The notes beneath the pieces are model-generated. The model searched no databases. It saw only the letters and a list, made by a program, of their open reading frames with translations, and was not told where the DNA came from. The position numbers and the translations under genes are program-made. From positions 1-62,636 of the forward strand of contig LZME01000139.1 in assembly GCA_001673575.1 (NCBI GenBank): a stretch of DNA of 62,636 nucleotides. Direction: 5' to 3'. This document shows, one piece after another, positions 16,516-26,180 of this stretch; position 1 is the stretch's first letter, and each line of letters opens with the position of its first letter. This DNA comes from Mycolicibacter heraklionensis. GTDB taxonomy: Bacteria; Actinomycetota; Actinomycetes; Mycobacteriales; Mycobacteriaceae.

Positions 16516-18816
16516 ATGACGACGATCGAGACGAACCCGACGACAAGCACACCGGTCGAACGCGATGTCGACGCCGACGTCGCGGCGGTGCAGAAGTACT
16601 TCGACAGCCCCCGTTTCGAAGGCATCACCCGTCTCTACAGCGCCCGCCAAGTCGTCGAGCAACGCGGCACCATCCCGTCGGACTACATCGTGGCGCGCGA
16701 AGCAGCGACCGCGTTCTACGCGCGGCTGCGTGAGCTGTTCGCCGCGAAGAAGAGCATCACCACCTTCGGCCCCTACTCACCCGGCCAGGCGGTGGTGATG
16801 AAGCGAGTCGGCATCGAGGGCATCTACCTCGGCGGCTGGGCAACCTCGGCGAAGGGCTCCATCACCGAGGACCCGGGTCCCGACCTGGCCAGCTACCCGC
16901 TCAGTCAGGTTCCCGACGAGGCCGCCGGACTGGTGCGTGCCCTGCTCACCGCCGACCGCAACCAGCAGTACCTGCGCCTGAAGATGACCGACGAGCAGCG
17001 CGCCGCCACTCCGGCCGTGGACTACCGGCCGTTCATCATCGCCGACGCCGACACCGGGCACGGCGGTGATCCGCACGTGCGCAACCTGATCCGGCGCTTC
17101 GTGGAGGCCGGTGTCCCGGGTTACCACATCGAGGATCAGCGTCCGGGCACCAAGAAGTGCGGCCACCAGGGCGGCAAAGTTCTGGTGCCCTCCGACGAGC
17201 AGATCAAGCGGCTGAACACCGCCCGATTCCAGTTGGACCTGATGGGCGTGCCCGGCATCATCGTCGCGCGCACCGACGCCGAGGCGGCGAACCTGGTCGA
17301 GAGCCGGGGCGACGAACGTGACCAGCCGTTCATCCTGGGCACCACGAACTTGAAGATCCCGTCCTACAAGTCGTGTTTCCTGGCGATGACGCGGCAGTTC
17401 TACAACTCCGGCATCACCGAGATCAACGGTCACCTGCTCTACGCCCTGCCCGAGGGCGAGTACGCCGCCGCGGACGCCTGGCTGGAACGCAACGGCATCA
17501 CCGCGTTGATCACCAAGGCCGCCGAAGGCTGGCGCGGTGATGGGCGCACCTCGGTGGACGGCATCTTCGACGACATCGAATCGAAGTTCGTCGAAGCGTG
17601 GCAGAACGATGCCGGGCTGATGACGTTCGGGGACGCCGTCGCAGAGATGCTCGAATTCGCCGAGCGTGAAGGCGAACCCAAAGAGATGAGCGCCGCCCAG
17701 TGGCGGGAATTCGCCGCCCGGGCACCGCTTTACACCGCCCGGCAGAAGGCCGCGGAGCTCAACGCCGACCCCGGCTGGGACTGCGAACGGGCCAAGACTC
17801 CCGAGGGCTACTTCCAGGTCCGCGGCGGCATTCCCTACGCGATCGCCAAGTCACTGGCCGCCGCCCCCTTCGCCGACCTGTTGTGGATGGAGACCAAGAC
17901 CGCCGACCTCGCCGACGCCCGCGAGTTCGCCGAGGCGATCCACGCCCAGTACCCCGACCAGATGCTGGCCTACAACCTGTCCCCCTCGTTCAACTGGGAC
18001 ACCACCGGCATGACGGACGAGCAGATGCGGGCCTTCCCCGCCGAACTCGGCAAGATGGGCTTCGTCTTCAACTTCATCACCTACGGCGGCCACCAGGTCG
18101 ACGGTGTGGCCTCCGAGGAGTTCGCGGCCACCCTGTTGCAGGACGGCATGCTGGCGCTGGCCCGACTGCAGCGCAAGATGCGGCTGGTGGAATCGCCCTA
18201 CCGCACGCCGCAGACCCTGGTCGGCGGGCCACGCAGCGACGCTGCGCTGGCCGCGTCGTCGGGCCGCACCGCCACCACCAAGGCGATGGGCGCCGGGTCC
18301 ACCCAGCATCAGCATTTGGTGCAGACCGAGGTGCCCAAGAAGCTGCTGGAGGACTGGCTGGCGTTGTGGGCCGAGCACTATCAGCTCGGCGAGAAGCTGC
18401 GGGTACAGCTGCGCCCCACCCGTCCCGGGTCCGATGTGCTGGAACTGGGAATCTACGGCGAGGGCGACGACAAGCTCGCCAACGTGATCGTCGACCCGAT
18501 CAAGGACCGGCACGGTCGCAGCATCTTGACGGTGCGCGACCAGAACACCTTCGCCGAGAAGCTGCGCCAGAAGCGACTGATGGACCTGACCCACTTGTGG
18601 CTGATCCACCGGTTCAAAGCCGCTGCGGTGCACTACGTGACGCCCACCCAGGACAACCTGTATCAGACCGAGAAGATGAAGGAGCACGGCATCTTCAGCA
18701 GCGTCAACCAGGAGGTCGGCGAGATCATCGTCGCCGATGTCAACCAGCCTCGCATCGACGAGCTGCTGGCCTCCGACCGGACTGCACTGGGCAAGCTGAT
18801 CAGCAAAGAGGGCTGA
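16516..18816 (+). CDS. aceA: Isocitrate lyase, long form (ICL2-type)
   Basis: The 766-residue enzyme splits isocitrate into glyoxylate and succinate in the glyoxylate shunt and can act as methylisocitrate lyase. The catalytic loop [13 protein letters not shown] with the active-site Cys is near residue 214, preceded by [10 protein letters not shown]; metal/substrate residues lie in [11 protein letters not shown]. It is ~340 residues longer than ICL1 because of an inserted segment and a C-terminal domain (~600-766), as in the long mycobacterial AceA, which is split into Rv1915/Rv1916 in M. tuberculosis H37Rv. Here the frame is intact. ATG at 16516 is preceded by AAAGGGAGCG. Confidence 0.95.
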   Translation: MTTIETNPTTSTPVERDVDADVAAVQKYFDSPRFEGITRLYSARQVVEQRGTIPSDYIVAREAATAFYARLRELFAAKKSITTFGPYSPGQAVVMKRVGIEGIYLGGWATSAKGSITEDPGPDLASYPLSQVPDEAAGLVRALLTADRNQQYLRLKMTDEQRAATPAVDYRPFIIADADTGHGGDPHVRNLIRRFVEAGVPGYHIEDQRPGTKKCGHQGGKVLVPSDEQIKRLNTARFQLDLMGVPGIIVARTDAEAANLVESRGDERDQPFILGTTNLKIPSYKSCFLAMTRQFYNSGITEINGHLLYALPEGEYAAADAWLERNGITALITKAAEGWRGDGRTSVDGIFDDIESKFVEAWQNDAGLMTFGDAVAEMLEFAEREGEPKEMSAAQWREFAARAPLYTARQKAAELNADPGWDCERAKTPEGYFQVRGGIPYAIAKSLAAAPFADLLWMETKTADLADAREFAEAIHAQYPDQMLAYNLSPSFNWDTTGMTDEQMRAFPAELGKMGFVFNFITYGGHQVDGVASEEFAATLLQDGMLALARLQRKMRLVESPYRTPQTLVGGPRSDAALAASSGRTATTKAMGAGSTQHQHLVQTEVPKKLLEDWLALWAEHYQLGEKLRVQLRPTRPGSDVLELGIYGEGDDKLANVIVDPIKDRHGRSILTVRDQNTFAEKLRQKRLMDLTHLWLIHRFKAAAVHYVTPTQDNLYQTEKMKEHGIFSSVNQEVGEIIVADVNQPRIDELLASDRTALGKLISKEG

Positions 18817-18822
18817 CTTCGG

Positions 18823-19470
18823 CTACTCGGGCCAACTGTTGCCGAGAATGGTCTCTACGAAATCGCCGCGGACAAAGGACGGGTCGAAGTGCGCGAGCAC
18901 GTCGGCGTTCACCGTGCCGAAAGTGCTGTCTGGGCGATGCCGGACACCTTCGGTGAAGGCATGCAGGATCCGGCGTTTAAAGTCTGGCCGCGGGTGAGCG
19001 TCGGTCACCGCGTCGAGTAGGTGCGCCGGCAGGTCGGCGCGGCCGATGCCGAGTACATCGGTTTCGACGCCGGCGGTGACCAGAGCGATCTCCGGGTCCA
19101 GAAACTCCGGAACACCCGGGGTGGTGTGCAACGCGATGCCCAACCAGACCTTGCGAGCATCGGATTCGTTGATACCTGCCTGGCGCAGGAAGTCGCGGGC
19201 AGCGTTCGCACTGTCCACCTCGAAGCGCAGCTGCGAATCGCGATAGCGCTCGGTCAAGCCCAGATCGTGAAACATCGCCCCCACGTACAGCAGTTCCAAG
19301 TCGGGTGTCAGGCCGCGTAGGCGGCCGTGCAGCGCTCCGAAGAGGAAAACCCGGCGGGAATGATGAAACAGCAAATCGCTTTCGACGTCGCGGATGTATT
19401 CGGTCGTCTCTCGCACCAGCGCGGTGTCGGGAATCGCAACGCCTGCAATGGTGTCAACTGCTCTGGTCAT
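18823..19470 (-). CDS. HD-domain phosphohydrolase-like protein
   Basis: The 215-residue protein has HD-superfamily motifs: LLFHHSRRVFLFGAL, GAMFHDLGLT (the HD pair) and a downstream helix with HTTPGVPEF. The family includes phosphohydrolases and cyanamide-hydratase-like enzymes; the substrate is unknown. ATG at 19470 is favoured by AAAGGAG about nine bases upstream; a TTG at 19494 would add eight residues. It converges on aceA with a 6-bp gap. It lies downstream of an SDR remnant and may once have formed a unit with it. Confidence 0.75.
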   Translation of the reverse strand: MTRAVDTIAGVAIPDTALVRETTEYIRDVESDLLFHHSRRVFLFGALHGRLRGLTPDLELLYVGAMFHDLGLTERYRDSQLRFEVDSANAARDFLRQAGINESDARKVWLGIALHTTPGVPEFLDPEIALVTAGVETDVLGIGRADLPAHLLDAVTDAHPRPDFKRRILHAFTEGVRHRPDSTFGTVNADVLAHFDPSFVRGDFVETILGNSWPE

Positions 19471-19503
19471 TGGTCTGGCTCCTTTCAAGTTCAAAACATG
19501 TGC

Positions 19504-19803
19504 TTATCCGGCGAGACTTCCGCCACCGTCTACGCGGATGATCTGCCCGGTGATGTACCCGGCGTCTTCGTCCAACAGACAACAGCTCGCGTACGCGATC
19601 TCCGGTAGCCTTCCGTCTCCGCGCATCGGGATGCTCTGCAGCGGCTTCCCGCTCCGAGTCGCCCGCGGCGTGGTGTCTCCAATGGTGGTCGTGGAACTGA
19701 CAAACCAGCCATGGCTGATCGGCCGTGAACCCCACAGAATGCGACAGGCTTTAGCCCCTGCACGTGTGTCGGATTCTGTGGGATGGACGGCGGAAATGAC
19801 CCG
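19504..19803 (-). pseudogene. Short-chain dehydrogenase, C-terminal remnant
   Basis: The minus strand reads a frame ending GYITGQIIRVDGGGSLAG and stop, preceded by PLQSIPMRGDGRLPEIAYAS. This is the standard C-terminus of classical SDR enzymes (PEEIA...YITGQ.I.VDGG). About 99 codons are open, back to a TAG, with no credible start; the Rossmann half with TGxxxGIG and the YxxxK catalytic site is absent. It is a truncated relic between the HD gene and ubiX. The rest of 19471-19893 shows nothing else recognisable except the ubiX ribosome site. Confidence 0.65.
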
Positions 19804-19893
19804 CTAGTCCAGCCAGCCGGCCCCGCAGACTGATTCAGAGCTCCCGGCAACGATCCGTCGATCAACCGGACCATCGGGTGAGAGGAGAAGAAG

Positions 19894-20487
19894 ATGCGCC
19901 TAGTCGTCGCGATGACCGGAGCAACGGGCGCCACCTTAGGCATCCGCCTGTTGGAAACGCTCGGAGAGCTGGGTGTGGAGACGCACCTGGTCCTCAGCGA
20001 GTGGGCACGGGCAACGATCAAGATCGAGACCGATGCCACCGTCGCCGATGTCCGAGCACTGGCCACCCACAGCTACAGCGCTAGGGATCTCGCAGCAGCC
20101 ATTTCCAGTGGATCCTTTCGCACCGACGGCATGGTTGTGTGCCCGTGCAGCATGAAGACGTTGAGCGCCATCCGAATCGGCTTCAGCGACAACCTGATCA
20201 CCCGCGCCGCCGATGTCACGCTCAAGGAGCGACGCAAGCTGGTTCTGGTCGCTCGGGAAGCGCCACTGAGCGAGATCCACCTGGAAAACATGCATTATCT
20301 GGCGCGTGCCGGCGCGGTGATCTTCCCGCCGACCGTCGCCTACTACAGCCGGCCCAGCACCGTCGACGAGGTGACCGACTACGTGGTCGGCCGCGTCATC
20401 GATCAATTCGGAATCGAACACTCGCTGATCAACCGTTGGAAGGACGATGCTGCAGCTCGGCTGGCGATCGTGAGGAGAGCGAAATGA
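19894..20487 (+). CDS. UbiX-like flavin prenyltransferase
   Basis: The 197-residue protein resembles UbiX, which attaches dimethylallyl to FMN to make prenyl-FMN, the cofactor of UbiD decarboxylases. Flavin-binding segments are MTGATGATLGIRLLETLGEL at the N-terminus, VVCPCSMKTLSAIRIGFSDN with DNLITRAADV, and KLVLVAREAPLSEIHLENM. ATG at 19894 follows GAGAGGAGAAG. It overlaps ubiD by 4 bp (ATGA), showing coupled translation and a shared task. Confidence 0.9.
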   Translation: MRLVVAMTGATGATLGIRLLETLGELGVETHLVLSEWARATIKIETDATVADVRALATHSYSARDLAAAISSGSFRTDGMVVCPCSMKTLSAIRIGFSDNLITRAADVTLKERRKLVLVAREAPLSEIHLENMHYLARAGAVIFPPTVAYYSRPSTVDEVTDYVVGRVIDQFGIEHSLINRWKDDAAARLAIVRRAK

Positions 20488-22076
20488 CTTCCGCAACAGG
20501 TATTCCCCGCCGCGCCCACGTCACTGAGCCAGTCGATACCGGTCCGGATATGCGTAGCTGGCTCGCCACCCTTGAGGCCGCGGACCAGTTACGCCGCATC
20601 ACCGTTCCGGTCGACTGGAATGAAGAGATCGGCGCGATTACCCGCGCCAACCTTTCCCTGGGCGGGCCCGCATTGCTGTTCGAGAACATCATCGGCCACA
20701 ACGACACCCGATGCACCAAGCTCGTAACGTCGGCACTCGGGAGTCGCCGCCAAATCCTGCTGATGTTGGGGCTGCCCGAGGGCACCAGCGATTCGCAGAT
20801 CGTGGCACACCTTCGAGATGCCTTCAAAAAGCCCATTCCGCCGCGCGTGGTCCAGACCGGTCCGGTCAAGGAGAACGTCGTCGAGGGCGCCGCAATAGAC
20901 CTGAACGAGCTGCCCGTACCGAAGTGGCATGGCGAAGACGGCGGCCGCTACATCGACACCTACTGCGGTGTGGTCACCCAAGACAAAGTGACGGGCCGTG
21001 ACAACATCGGCCTTTACCGGGGGATGATCATCGACCGAGACAAGATCGCCAAACTCCTGGTGCCGAGTCAGGGCTGGGGCGGTCATATGGCGGAGTACAA
21101 GCCGGAGCCGATGCCGGTTGCCGTCGTCTACGGTTGGCACGACGTGCTGCCGTTCTGCGCCGGCAGCCCCTTCCCGAAAAGCATCTGCGAATGGGACATG
21201 ATGGGCGCCTTACTCGATCGCCCGGTCGATCTGGTCGCCTGCGAGTCAGTTCCGCTGCACGTACCGGCGTCGGCGGAGATCGTGGTCGAAGGGTTCATCG
21301 ATCCGGACCCCGCCACTTTCGCCATGGAGGGCCCGTTCGCGGAGTACCCGGGTTTCATCGGCGATGCGGCGCCGGCGCCGGTCCTGCGCGTCACCTGCAT
21401 CACCCACCGCAACGATCCCGTGCTGCGTGGAACCCTCGAGGGCATTCGGCCCGGGATGTTGAACGAGGACAGTATCGTCAACTTCGCGCGATCGGCGATC
21501 ACCTGGAACGCGCTCGACGATCTAGGTATCGGTGGCATCACCGACCTATGGATGACCGAGGTCACCAACGGTCAGAACACCCTGGTGCAGATCCAAAAGC
21601 GATACCGGGGTCATGCGCAACAGATCGCCGCGGCGCTATGGGGAACCGGCGGTGCAGTCTGGTTCCACAAGAATGTCGTGGTTGTCGAGGAAGACATCGA
21701 TCTCCATGACCCGGCGGCGCTGGACTGGGCCATGTCATATCGAGTCAACGCCGGTCTGGGCGACATCGCCTTCTTCGGACCGGGTTTCGGGTCATCACTG
21801 GATCCCTCGACTCCGCCGGAGCGCAACGACGCCAACAAGTACGGCGCCGGGGAATGGACCCGGGTGCTCGTCGACGCCACCCGCAGCTGGGAGGTCGCAC
21901 CCCGAGAGGTGTGGGATGGGCGCCGGTTCCCGCCGACCGATCGGCTCGCTCCCGAACTGGAATCTCGAATCGCAGCCCGGTGGGCAGAGTATGGGATCGG
22001 TATCCCCTACCTTGATGACAAGGGGCGCGAAATGTTGACTCTGGAGAAGCTGAGCAAGCGGTTTCCGGCGGTGTAG
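20484..22076 (+). CDS. UbiD-family prenyl-FMN-dependent decarboxylase
   Basis: The 530-residue enzyme belongs to the UbiD family of reversible (de)carboxylases of aromatic or unsaturated acids. Diagnostic stretches are RDNIGLYRGMIIDRDKIAKL, the acidic motif MEGPFAEYPGFIGD (about residues 280-293, carrying the conserved Glu pair), and later AALWGTGGAVWFHKNVVVV and GDIAFFGPGFGSSLDPST. The substrate cannot be deduced. Translation is coupled to ubiX, which supplies the cofactor. A GlxA-type regulator faces it downstream. Whether it serves aromatic-acid breakdown or quinone synthesis is open, since mycobacteria make menaquinone. Confidence 0.9.
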   Translation: MTSATGIPRRAHVTEPVDTGPDMRSWLATLEAADQLRRITVPVDWNEEIGAITRANLSLGGPALLFENIIGHNDTRCTKLVTSALGSRRQILLMLGLPEGTSDSQIVAHLRDAFKKPIPPRVVQTGPVKENVVEGAAIDLNELPVPKWHGEDGGRYIDTYCGVVTQDKVTGRDNIGLYRGMIIDRDKIAKLLVPSQGWGGHMAEYKPEPMPVAVVYGWHDVLPFCAGSPFPKSICEWDMMGALLDRPVDLVACESVPLHVPASAEIVVEGFIDPDPATFAMEGPFAEYPGFIGDAAPAPVLRVTCITHRNDPVLRGTLEGIRPGMLNEDSIVNFARSAITWNALDDLGIGGITDLWMTEVTNGQNTLVQIQKRYRGHAQQIAAALWGTGGAVWFHKNVVVVEEDIDLHDPAALDWAMSYRVNAGLGDIAFFGPGFGSSLDPSTPPERNDANKYGAGEWTRVLVDATRSWEVAPREVWDGRRFPPTDRLAPELESRIAARWAEYGIGIPYLDDKGREMLTLEKLSKRFPAV

Positions 22077-22103
22077 AACCGTGACAGCATGGCTCGAACG
22101 GTC

Positions 22104-23075
22104 TCAGCGGATTGTCGTGCGGAACCGATCCCGGTAGGCCTTCGGCGACACGCCTAAGTGCTCGGTGAATACCCGACGGAGGGTTTCGGGGCTGCCAAAA
22201 CCTGCTCGGTGCGCGGACTCGGTGACGCTGTGCCCGGCGTCGAGCGCGGCACGGGCGGCATCGATACGTACCGTTTCGACGTAGCGGGCCGGGGTGGTCC
22301 CGAGCTCGGCCTGAAACAGCCTGGTCAGTTGACGGCTGCTCAAGGCCGCTCGCCGGGCGAGAGCGTTCACGCTGTGGTCGTCGGCCGGGTCGGCCACGAT
22401 CGCATCGGTAACTTTGCGCAGCGCGGACTGCGGCGGCGGATCGGCCTCGACCAGCGCCGAGAATTGTGACTGTCCGCCTGCGCGTTTGAGATAGACCACC
22501 AACCATCGAGCGACCTCGCGAACCAGCTTGCTGCCGTGATCCATTTCGACCAACGCCAACGCGAGGTCGATACCGGCTGACACGCCGGCCGAAGTGTAGA
22601 CGTCGCCATCGCGGATGAAGATGGCGTCCGGTTCGACCGTGATGTCGGGAAATGCTCGCGCGAACAACCGGGCGTCGTGCCAGTGAGTGGTGGCACGACG
22701 GCCGCTGAGCATGCCGGCCTGAGCCAAGATGAACGACCCGGTGCAGATGGACGCCAGGCGCCGTGTCCGACCGGCCACTGACCTGACTGCTTCGACGAGT
22801 GCGGGGTCGATGGCGCGCCGGGGCAGATGGTCGCCGCCGGCCACCAACACGGTGTCGGCAGAAGCGATAGCGGCGAGGCTGTCGGTGACACCCAACCGGG
22901 CGCCGATCGAGGTCGTCACATCGCGGCCATCCACCGAGGCGATCGTGACCGCATAGTTCGCGCCAAACCGATTGGCTTCGACGAAGACTTCCGCGGCCCC
23001 TGCGACGTCGAGCATCGTCACGTCGTCAAAGACGACGATCACCACCAGCCGCGCCCCGGCACCGGCGTCAGTCAC
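22104..23075 (-). CDS. GlxA-family regulator (DJ-1/PfpI + AraC HTH)
   Basis: The 323-residue protein has an N-terminal DJ-1/PfpI-like domain (VVIVVFDDVTMLDVAGAAEV; ASICTGSFILAQAGMLSGRR with the nucleophile-elbow Cys; TTHWHDARLF) and a C-terminal AraC-type DNA-binding domain from about residue 220 (VNALARRAALSSRQLTRLFQ, SVTESAHRAGFGSPETLRRVF, GVSPKAYRDRF). Such proteins sense small amides or amines and activate catabolic genes. It converges on ubiD (27-bp gap) and is a plausible regulator of the ubiXD unit, by proximity only. Confidence 0.88.
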   Translation of the reverse strand: MTDAGAGARLVVIVVFDDVTMLDVAGAAEVFVEANRFGANYAVTIASVDGRDVTTSIGARLGVTDSLAAIASADTVLVAGGDHLPRRAIDPALVEAVRSVAGRTRRLASICTGSFILAQAGMLSGRRATTHWHDARLFARAFPDITVEPDAIFIRDGDVYTSAGVSAGIDLALALVEMDHGSKLVREVARWLVVYLKRAGGQSQFSALVEADPPPQSALRKVTDAIVADPADDHSVNALARRAALSSRQLTRLFQAELGTTPARYVETVRIDAARAALDAGHSVTESAHRAGFGSPETLRRVFTEHLGVSPKAYRDRFRTTIR

Positions 23076-23124
23076 GCAGCCATTATGTCGCGACTACCTA
23101 GAAAGACGGATTCCGGGAAGGGGG

Positions 23125-24102
23125 CTAACCGCGGATCCCGGCGACGGTGTCGGCCAGTGTTTCCCGGGGGGTTCGGAACACGATGCCGAGCTCACGCTCG
23201 GCAGGGGTGTCATCGGATTCGGGCATCTGGGTGTAGTACTGCATTCCGGCCTCGGTGAACGGAGTCGAGATCGGAAGCGCCCGCTCGACCTGATCCAAGA
23301 CGCGGCCCGCCCAGCGCAAGGCGATGTCCGGAATCGGCAGCGCCACCATGGGAGAACCCGACAGCTCTTGAAGCAGGCTCGCCAACTCTCCCGGCGGTAC
23401 CCGCTGGCCACCGGCCATGTAGCGGCGCGGGCCACGGCCCGGCTCCAGCAGCGCCAAATGCATGGCCGCGAGGTCACGGACGTCGATCACCATCCAGGCA
23501 CTGCCACGCCCGGGGATGACGTGCATCTGCAGCGCCGCTCGCACTCCTTCGCCGGCCTCCCCCAGCCGGTCTCCGACCGGAGGTCCCAGCACCATGCCCG
23601 GATAGGTGATGTTGACCGGGGCACCGGCGTCCTGCAGGCCGCGCGCGTAGAGGTCTTCACGGGCTTTCGACTGTCCGTAGCCGTCTGCGCCGCCCGCCAC
23701 CGGCAGGTCCGCTCGCAATTTCGTCAGCCCCGGGTGAAACAGGGCGGTGAAGCTGGAGACGTGAATGATCGGGTCCAGTCCCAGCTCGACCGCGCCGCCG
23801 AGCACGTTGTGGGCGCCGGCCGAGTTCGTGGCCAGCATCTGCTCCGTCTGGCGTGGATCGGTGGCCACCACCGCGGCAGCGTGTACCACCGCGTCGCAGC
23901 CGCGCAGAGCTTCGCGCACCGAGTCCGCATCGGTGATGTCACCGACGACGTAGTCGGACACATCGACACCCAGCCGCTCCACGCTGCTGTGCAGTCCTGC
24001 CGGGTTTCGGACCAGAAACCGCGGCCGGTGCCCGGCATCGGCGATCGCCTTGGCGGTCCAGCCTCCGACGAATCCGGTTCCACCGGTGATCAGTACGCGC
24101 AT
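23125..24102 (-). CDS. Extended SDR, NAD-dependent epimerase/dehydratase-like
   Basis: The 325-residue protein begins MRVLITGGTGFVGGWTAKAI, the dinucleotide-binding motif of extended SDRs, and has YVVGDITDADSVREALRGCD, a HVSSFTAL strand and a YGQSKAREDLYARGL catalytic YxxxK region. It could act as a dihydroflavonol-reductase-like, sterol-dehydrogenase-like or sugar epimerase enzyme; the substrate is unknown. An ATG at 24111 (MDTM...) is an alternative start, and neither has a clear ribosome site. It lies downstream of the SGNH gene's divergently placed neighbours on the same strand. Confidence 0.8.
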   Translation of the reverse strand: MRVLITGGTGFVGGWTAKAIADAGHRPRFLVRNPAGLHSSVERLGVDVSDYVVGDITDADSVREALRGCDAVVHAAAVVATDPRQTEQMLATNSAGAHNVLGGAVELGLDPIIHVSSFTALFHPGLTKLRADLPVAGGADGYGQSKAREDLYARGLQDAGAPVNITYPGMVLGPPVGDRLGEAGEGVRAALQMHVIPGRGSAWMVIDVRDLAAMHLALLEPGRGPRRYMAGGQRVPPGELASLLQELSGSPMVALPIPDIALRWAGRVLDQVERALPISTPFTEAGMQYYTQMPESDDTPAERELGIVFRTPRETLADTVAGIRG

Positions 24103-24155
24103 GGTGTCCATTCGCCAATACTGCTGAGCCCAGCCCGATTCCGTCCGGTTTTGCG

Positions 24156-24869
24156 CTAAGTCCGCTTCGGAAGCTGTCCCGCGATCAGCGGTGCGATCTT
24201 GTCGGCCATGTAGGCGTGACCAGCATCGGTGGGGTGTACGCCGTCCGGGCCGATCAGGTCGGGCAGGCCGACGAACCACCGCTCGGCTAGCGGGTCGACG
24301 AACTCGGCGCCGACCACACGCGCCTCGGTACTGAGGACATCGCGGATGCGCCACACGTTGCCCGGGACGTCGGCGGTGGGCCACGGCGGCCCGACCACCA
24401 GCATCCGCGCCCCCGGCGCGGTGCGGCGGGCCAAGCCCAGGGTGTCGGCGATCAGCCGGCCCAACTCGCCCGGTTCGACGTCCTGGTCGTTACGCGAGCC
24501 GAAGAACACCACCAGGGCGTCGTCGGGTTGCACCGCGCGACGGGTCAAGTCGCCGAACAGGGCGCCGCGGTTGCCGCGCACGCCGTACCCGGCGCCGCCC
24601 TCGGCCGCCACGTCGGCGCTGACGTACACCCCGCGGCCGGCCAGGTTCTGCCATGCCCGCTCGGTCCAGTTCGCCGCACCGCGGCCGGTGTCCTCGTAGC
24701 CGGCGGTGTAGGAGTCACCGATCACCGCAATCCGATTCGGCGAGGCACTCAGCGGCACCATCTCGTAGTGGCGCGGCGACTCGTGGTCGCGCGACAAGTA
24801 GCCGGTTCCTGCGACCACCGCGACGACCCCGGCCACCATCACGACGGCGAACGTCATCACCCGACTCAC
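24156..24869 (-). CDS. Membrane-anchored SGNH hydrolase
   Basis: The 237-residue protein has an N-terminal anchor or signal (MTFAVVMVAGVVAVVAGTGY) and an SGNH/GDSL fold: block I IAVIGDSYTAGY with the catalytic Ser, a glycine block at GAGYGVRGNRG, FFGSRNDQD as block III, and GPDGVHPTDAGH with catalytic Asp/His. It would hydrolyse or transfer acyl esters outside the membrane. GTG at 24869 is chosen because GGGGGAGG lies just upstream. It follows the acyltransferase gene by 21 bp; the two form a functional pair by analogy with O-acetylation systems. Confidence 0.85.
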   Translation of the reverse strand: MSRVMTFAVVMVAGVVAVVAGTGYLSRDHESPRHYEMVPLSASPNRIAVIGDSYTAGYEDTGRGAANWTERAWQNLAGRGVYVSADVAAEGGAGYGVRGNRGALFGDLTRRAVQPDDALVVFFGSRNDQDVEPGELGRLIADTLGLARRTAPGARMLVVGPPWPTADVPGNVWRIRDVLSTEARVVGAEFVDPLAERWFVGLPDLIGPDGVHPTDAGHAYMADKIAPLIAGQLPKRT

Positions 24870-24890
24870 GGCTACCTCCCCCAATCAACT

Positions 24891-26180
24891 TCAGCGAAGA
24901 CTAGCCGGAACCGCGACCGAGGGCTCCTCAAGGACTTGGTCATCCGAGTCGTCCGAGTCGGTCGAAACGATCACGTCATCGGAGTGGTCCGGCTCCACCG
25001 GCTCGACCGCCAGGGGATCTTCGGTCGGCGTCACCTGGGCAGACTCGGGCCGGGCGCCGATCATCCTGCGCATCCAGTGCCGACCGGGCTCTTCAACGGC
25101 GTGGTACAGCAGCATCGACAACAACGTCGCCGCCACCAGCAGGCCGCACACCATCCACTTGGCCGCGGTCGCCCCCTCGTCGAGCACGATCTCGAATTGC
25201 TTTGCCGCCCAATTCCAGGACGTGTGCACCAGCTCGTGGACCATATACAGGCAGAATGAGATCTGCCCGCCGTAGACCATCACTCGGGTGGACAGCAGCG
25301 CAGGAAGGCTGCCGATACCGATCGCCAGGGCCATCACCAACGGCACGAACAGCACATCGACCAGTCCGCCGCTGTCGTACAGCCCCGAGATCGGATGGCC
25401 GTCGAAGTAGTACAGGACACCGACCATGGCGGCGATGAGCAGCGCGGAGCAGTAGCCCGCGGCACGGCGGGCCGCATCGGGAGGATTGATCTTGCGCACC
25501 GCGGCGCAGGCCAGTGCGCCCGCGGTGAACTGCATGACGATGCGCGGCAACCAGCTCCACGGGCTGTAGAACTGGCCGGTCGCCAGCAACAGCAACAGCG
25601 GTGGGAGCGAGGCGATGATCGCCAGTGTCGCCAGCCCGCGCGCCGAGGTCACCCGCATCACCCGGTAGACCGCCAGCACCAGCACGCCGAACAACAGGTA
25701 GGCCAGCCACTCGGCGCTGATCGACCAGGCCGGCCCGTCCCAGCTCGACCCGTCGAAGAACGGCTCGAACCACAACTGCACCAGCAGGACCTGCCGCACG
25801 TAGCTGATCGCGGTGATCCGGCTGAGGTCTTCGGTCGGGACGTGCCCGACATGCAGGGTGAAGATCACCCACAGCAGGGCCAGGTGCATCGTGACCAGGT
25901 AGATCGGCCAGACCCGAGCCAGACGCAACCACAGGAAGTGCACCGTGGCGCGCACGGAGAACGTCTCCCCCATGCGCTCCAGGTAGTTCCAGGTCAGCAC
26001 GAAACCACTGAGGATGAAGAACAGATCGACGCCCTGGGCGCCGCGGTCGAGCACCGGGGCGAGCGCGTCGCTGAGCTCCGGCGATGCCAGCCGCAACAAG
26101 GGCCGGAAGTGAAACAGCACCACCCATACCGCGGCGATGATGCGAAGCCCGGTCAGGGCTTTGATCTCTCCGCTGCGCAC
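24891..26180 (-). CDS. Acyltransferase-3 family membrane protein (OafA/OatA-like)
   Basis: The 429-residue protein has about ten membrane segments and the acyltransferase-3 signature: IKALTGLRIIAAVWVVLFHF with the conserved Arg and His near the N-terminus, GVDLFFILSGFVLTWNYL, RLARVWPIYLV, and WSISAEWLAYLLFG. It would pass acyl groups across the membrane to a sugar, lipid or peptidoglycan acceptor. The C-terminal ~50 residues are acidic and cytosolic or extended (DDSDDQVLEEPS). The SGNH protein just downstream is the likely extracellular partner. Confidence 0.88.
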   Translation of the reverse strand: MRSGEIKALTGLRIIAAVWVVLFHFRPLLRLASPELSDALAPVLDRGAQGVDLFFILSGFVLTWNYLERMGETFSVRATVHFLWLRLARVWPIYLVTMHLALLWVIFTLHVGHVPTEDLSRITAISYVRQVLLVQLWFEPFFDGSSWDGPAWSISAEWLAYLLFGVLVLAVYRVMRVTSARGLATLAIIASLPPLLLLLATGQFYSPWSWLPRIVMQFTAGALACAAVRKINPPDAARRAAGYCSALLIAAMVGVLYYFDGHPISGLYDSGGLVDVLFVPLVMALAIGIGSLPALLSTRVMVYGGQISFCLYMVHELVHTSWNWAAKQFEIVLDEGATAAKWMVCGLLVAATLLSMLLYHAVEEPGRHWMRRMIGARPESAQVTPTEDPLAVEPVEPDHSDDVIVSTDSDDSDDQVLEEPSVAVPASLR

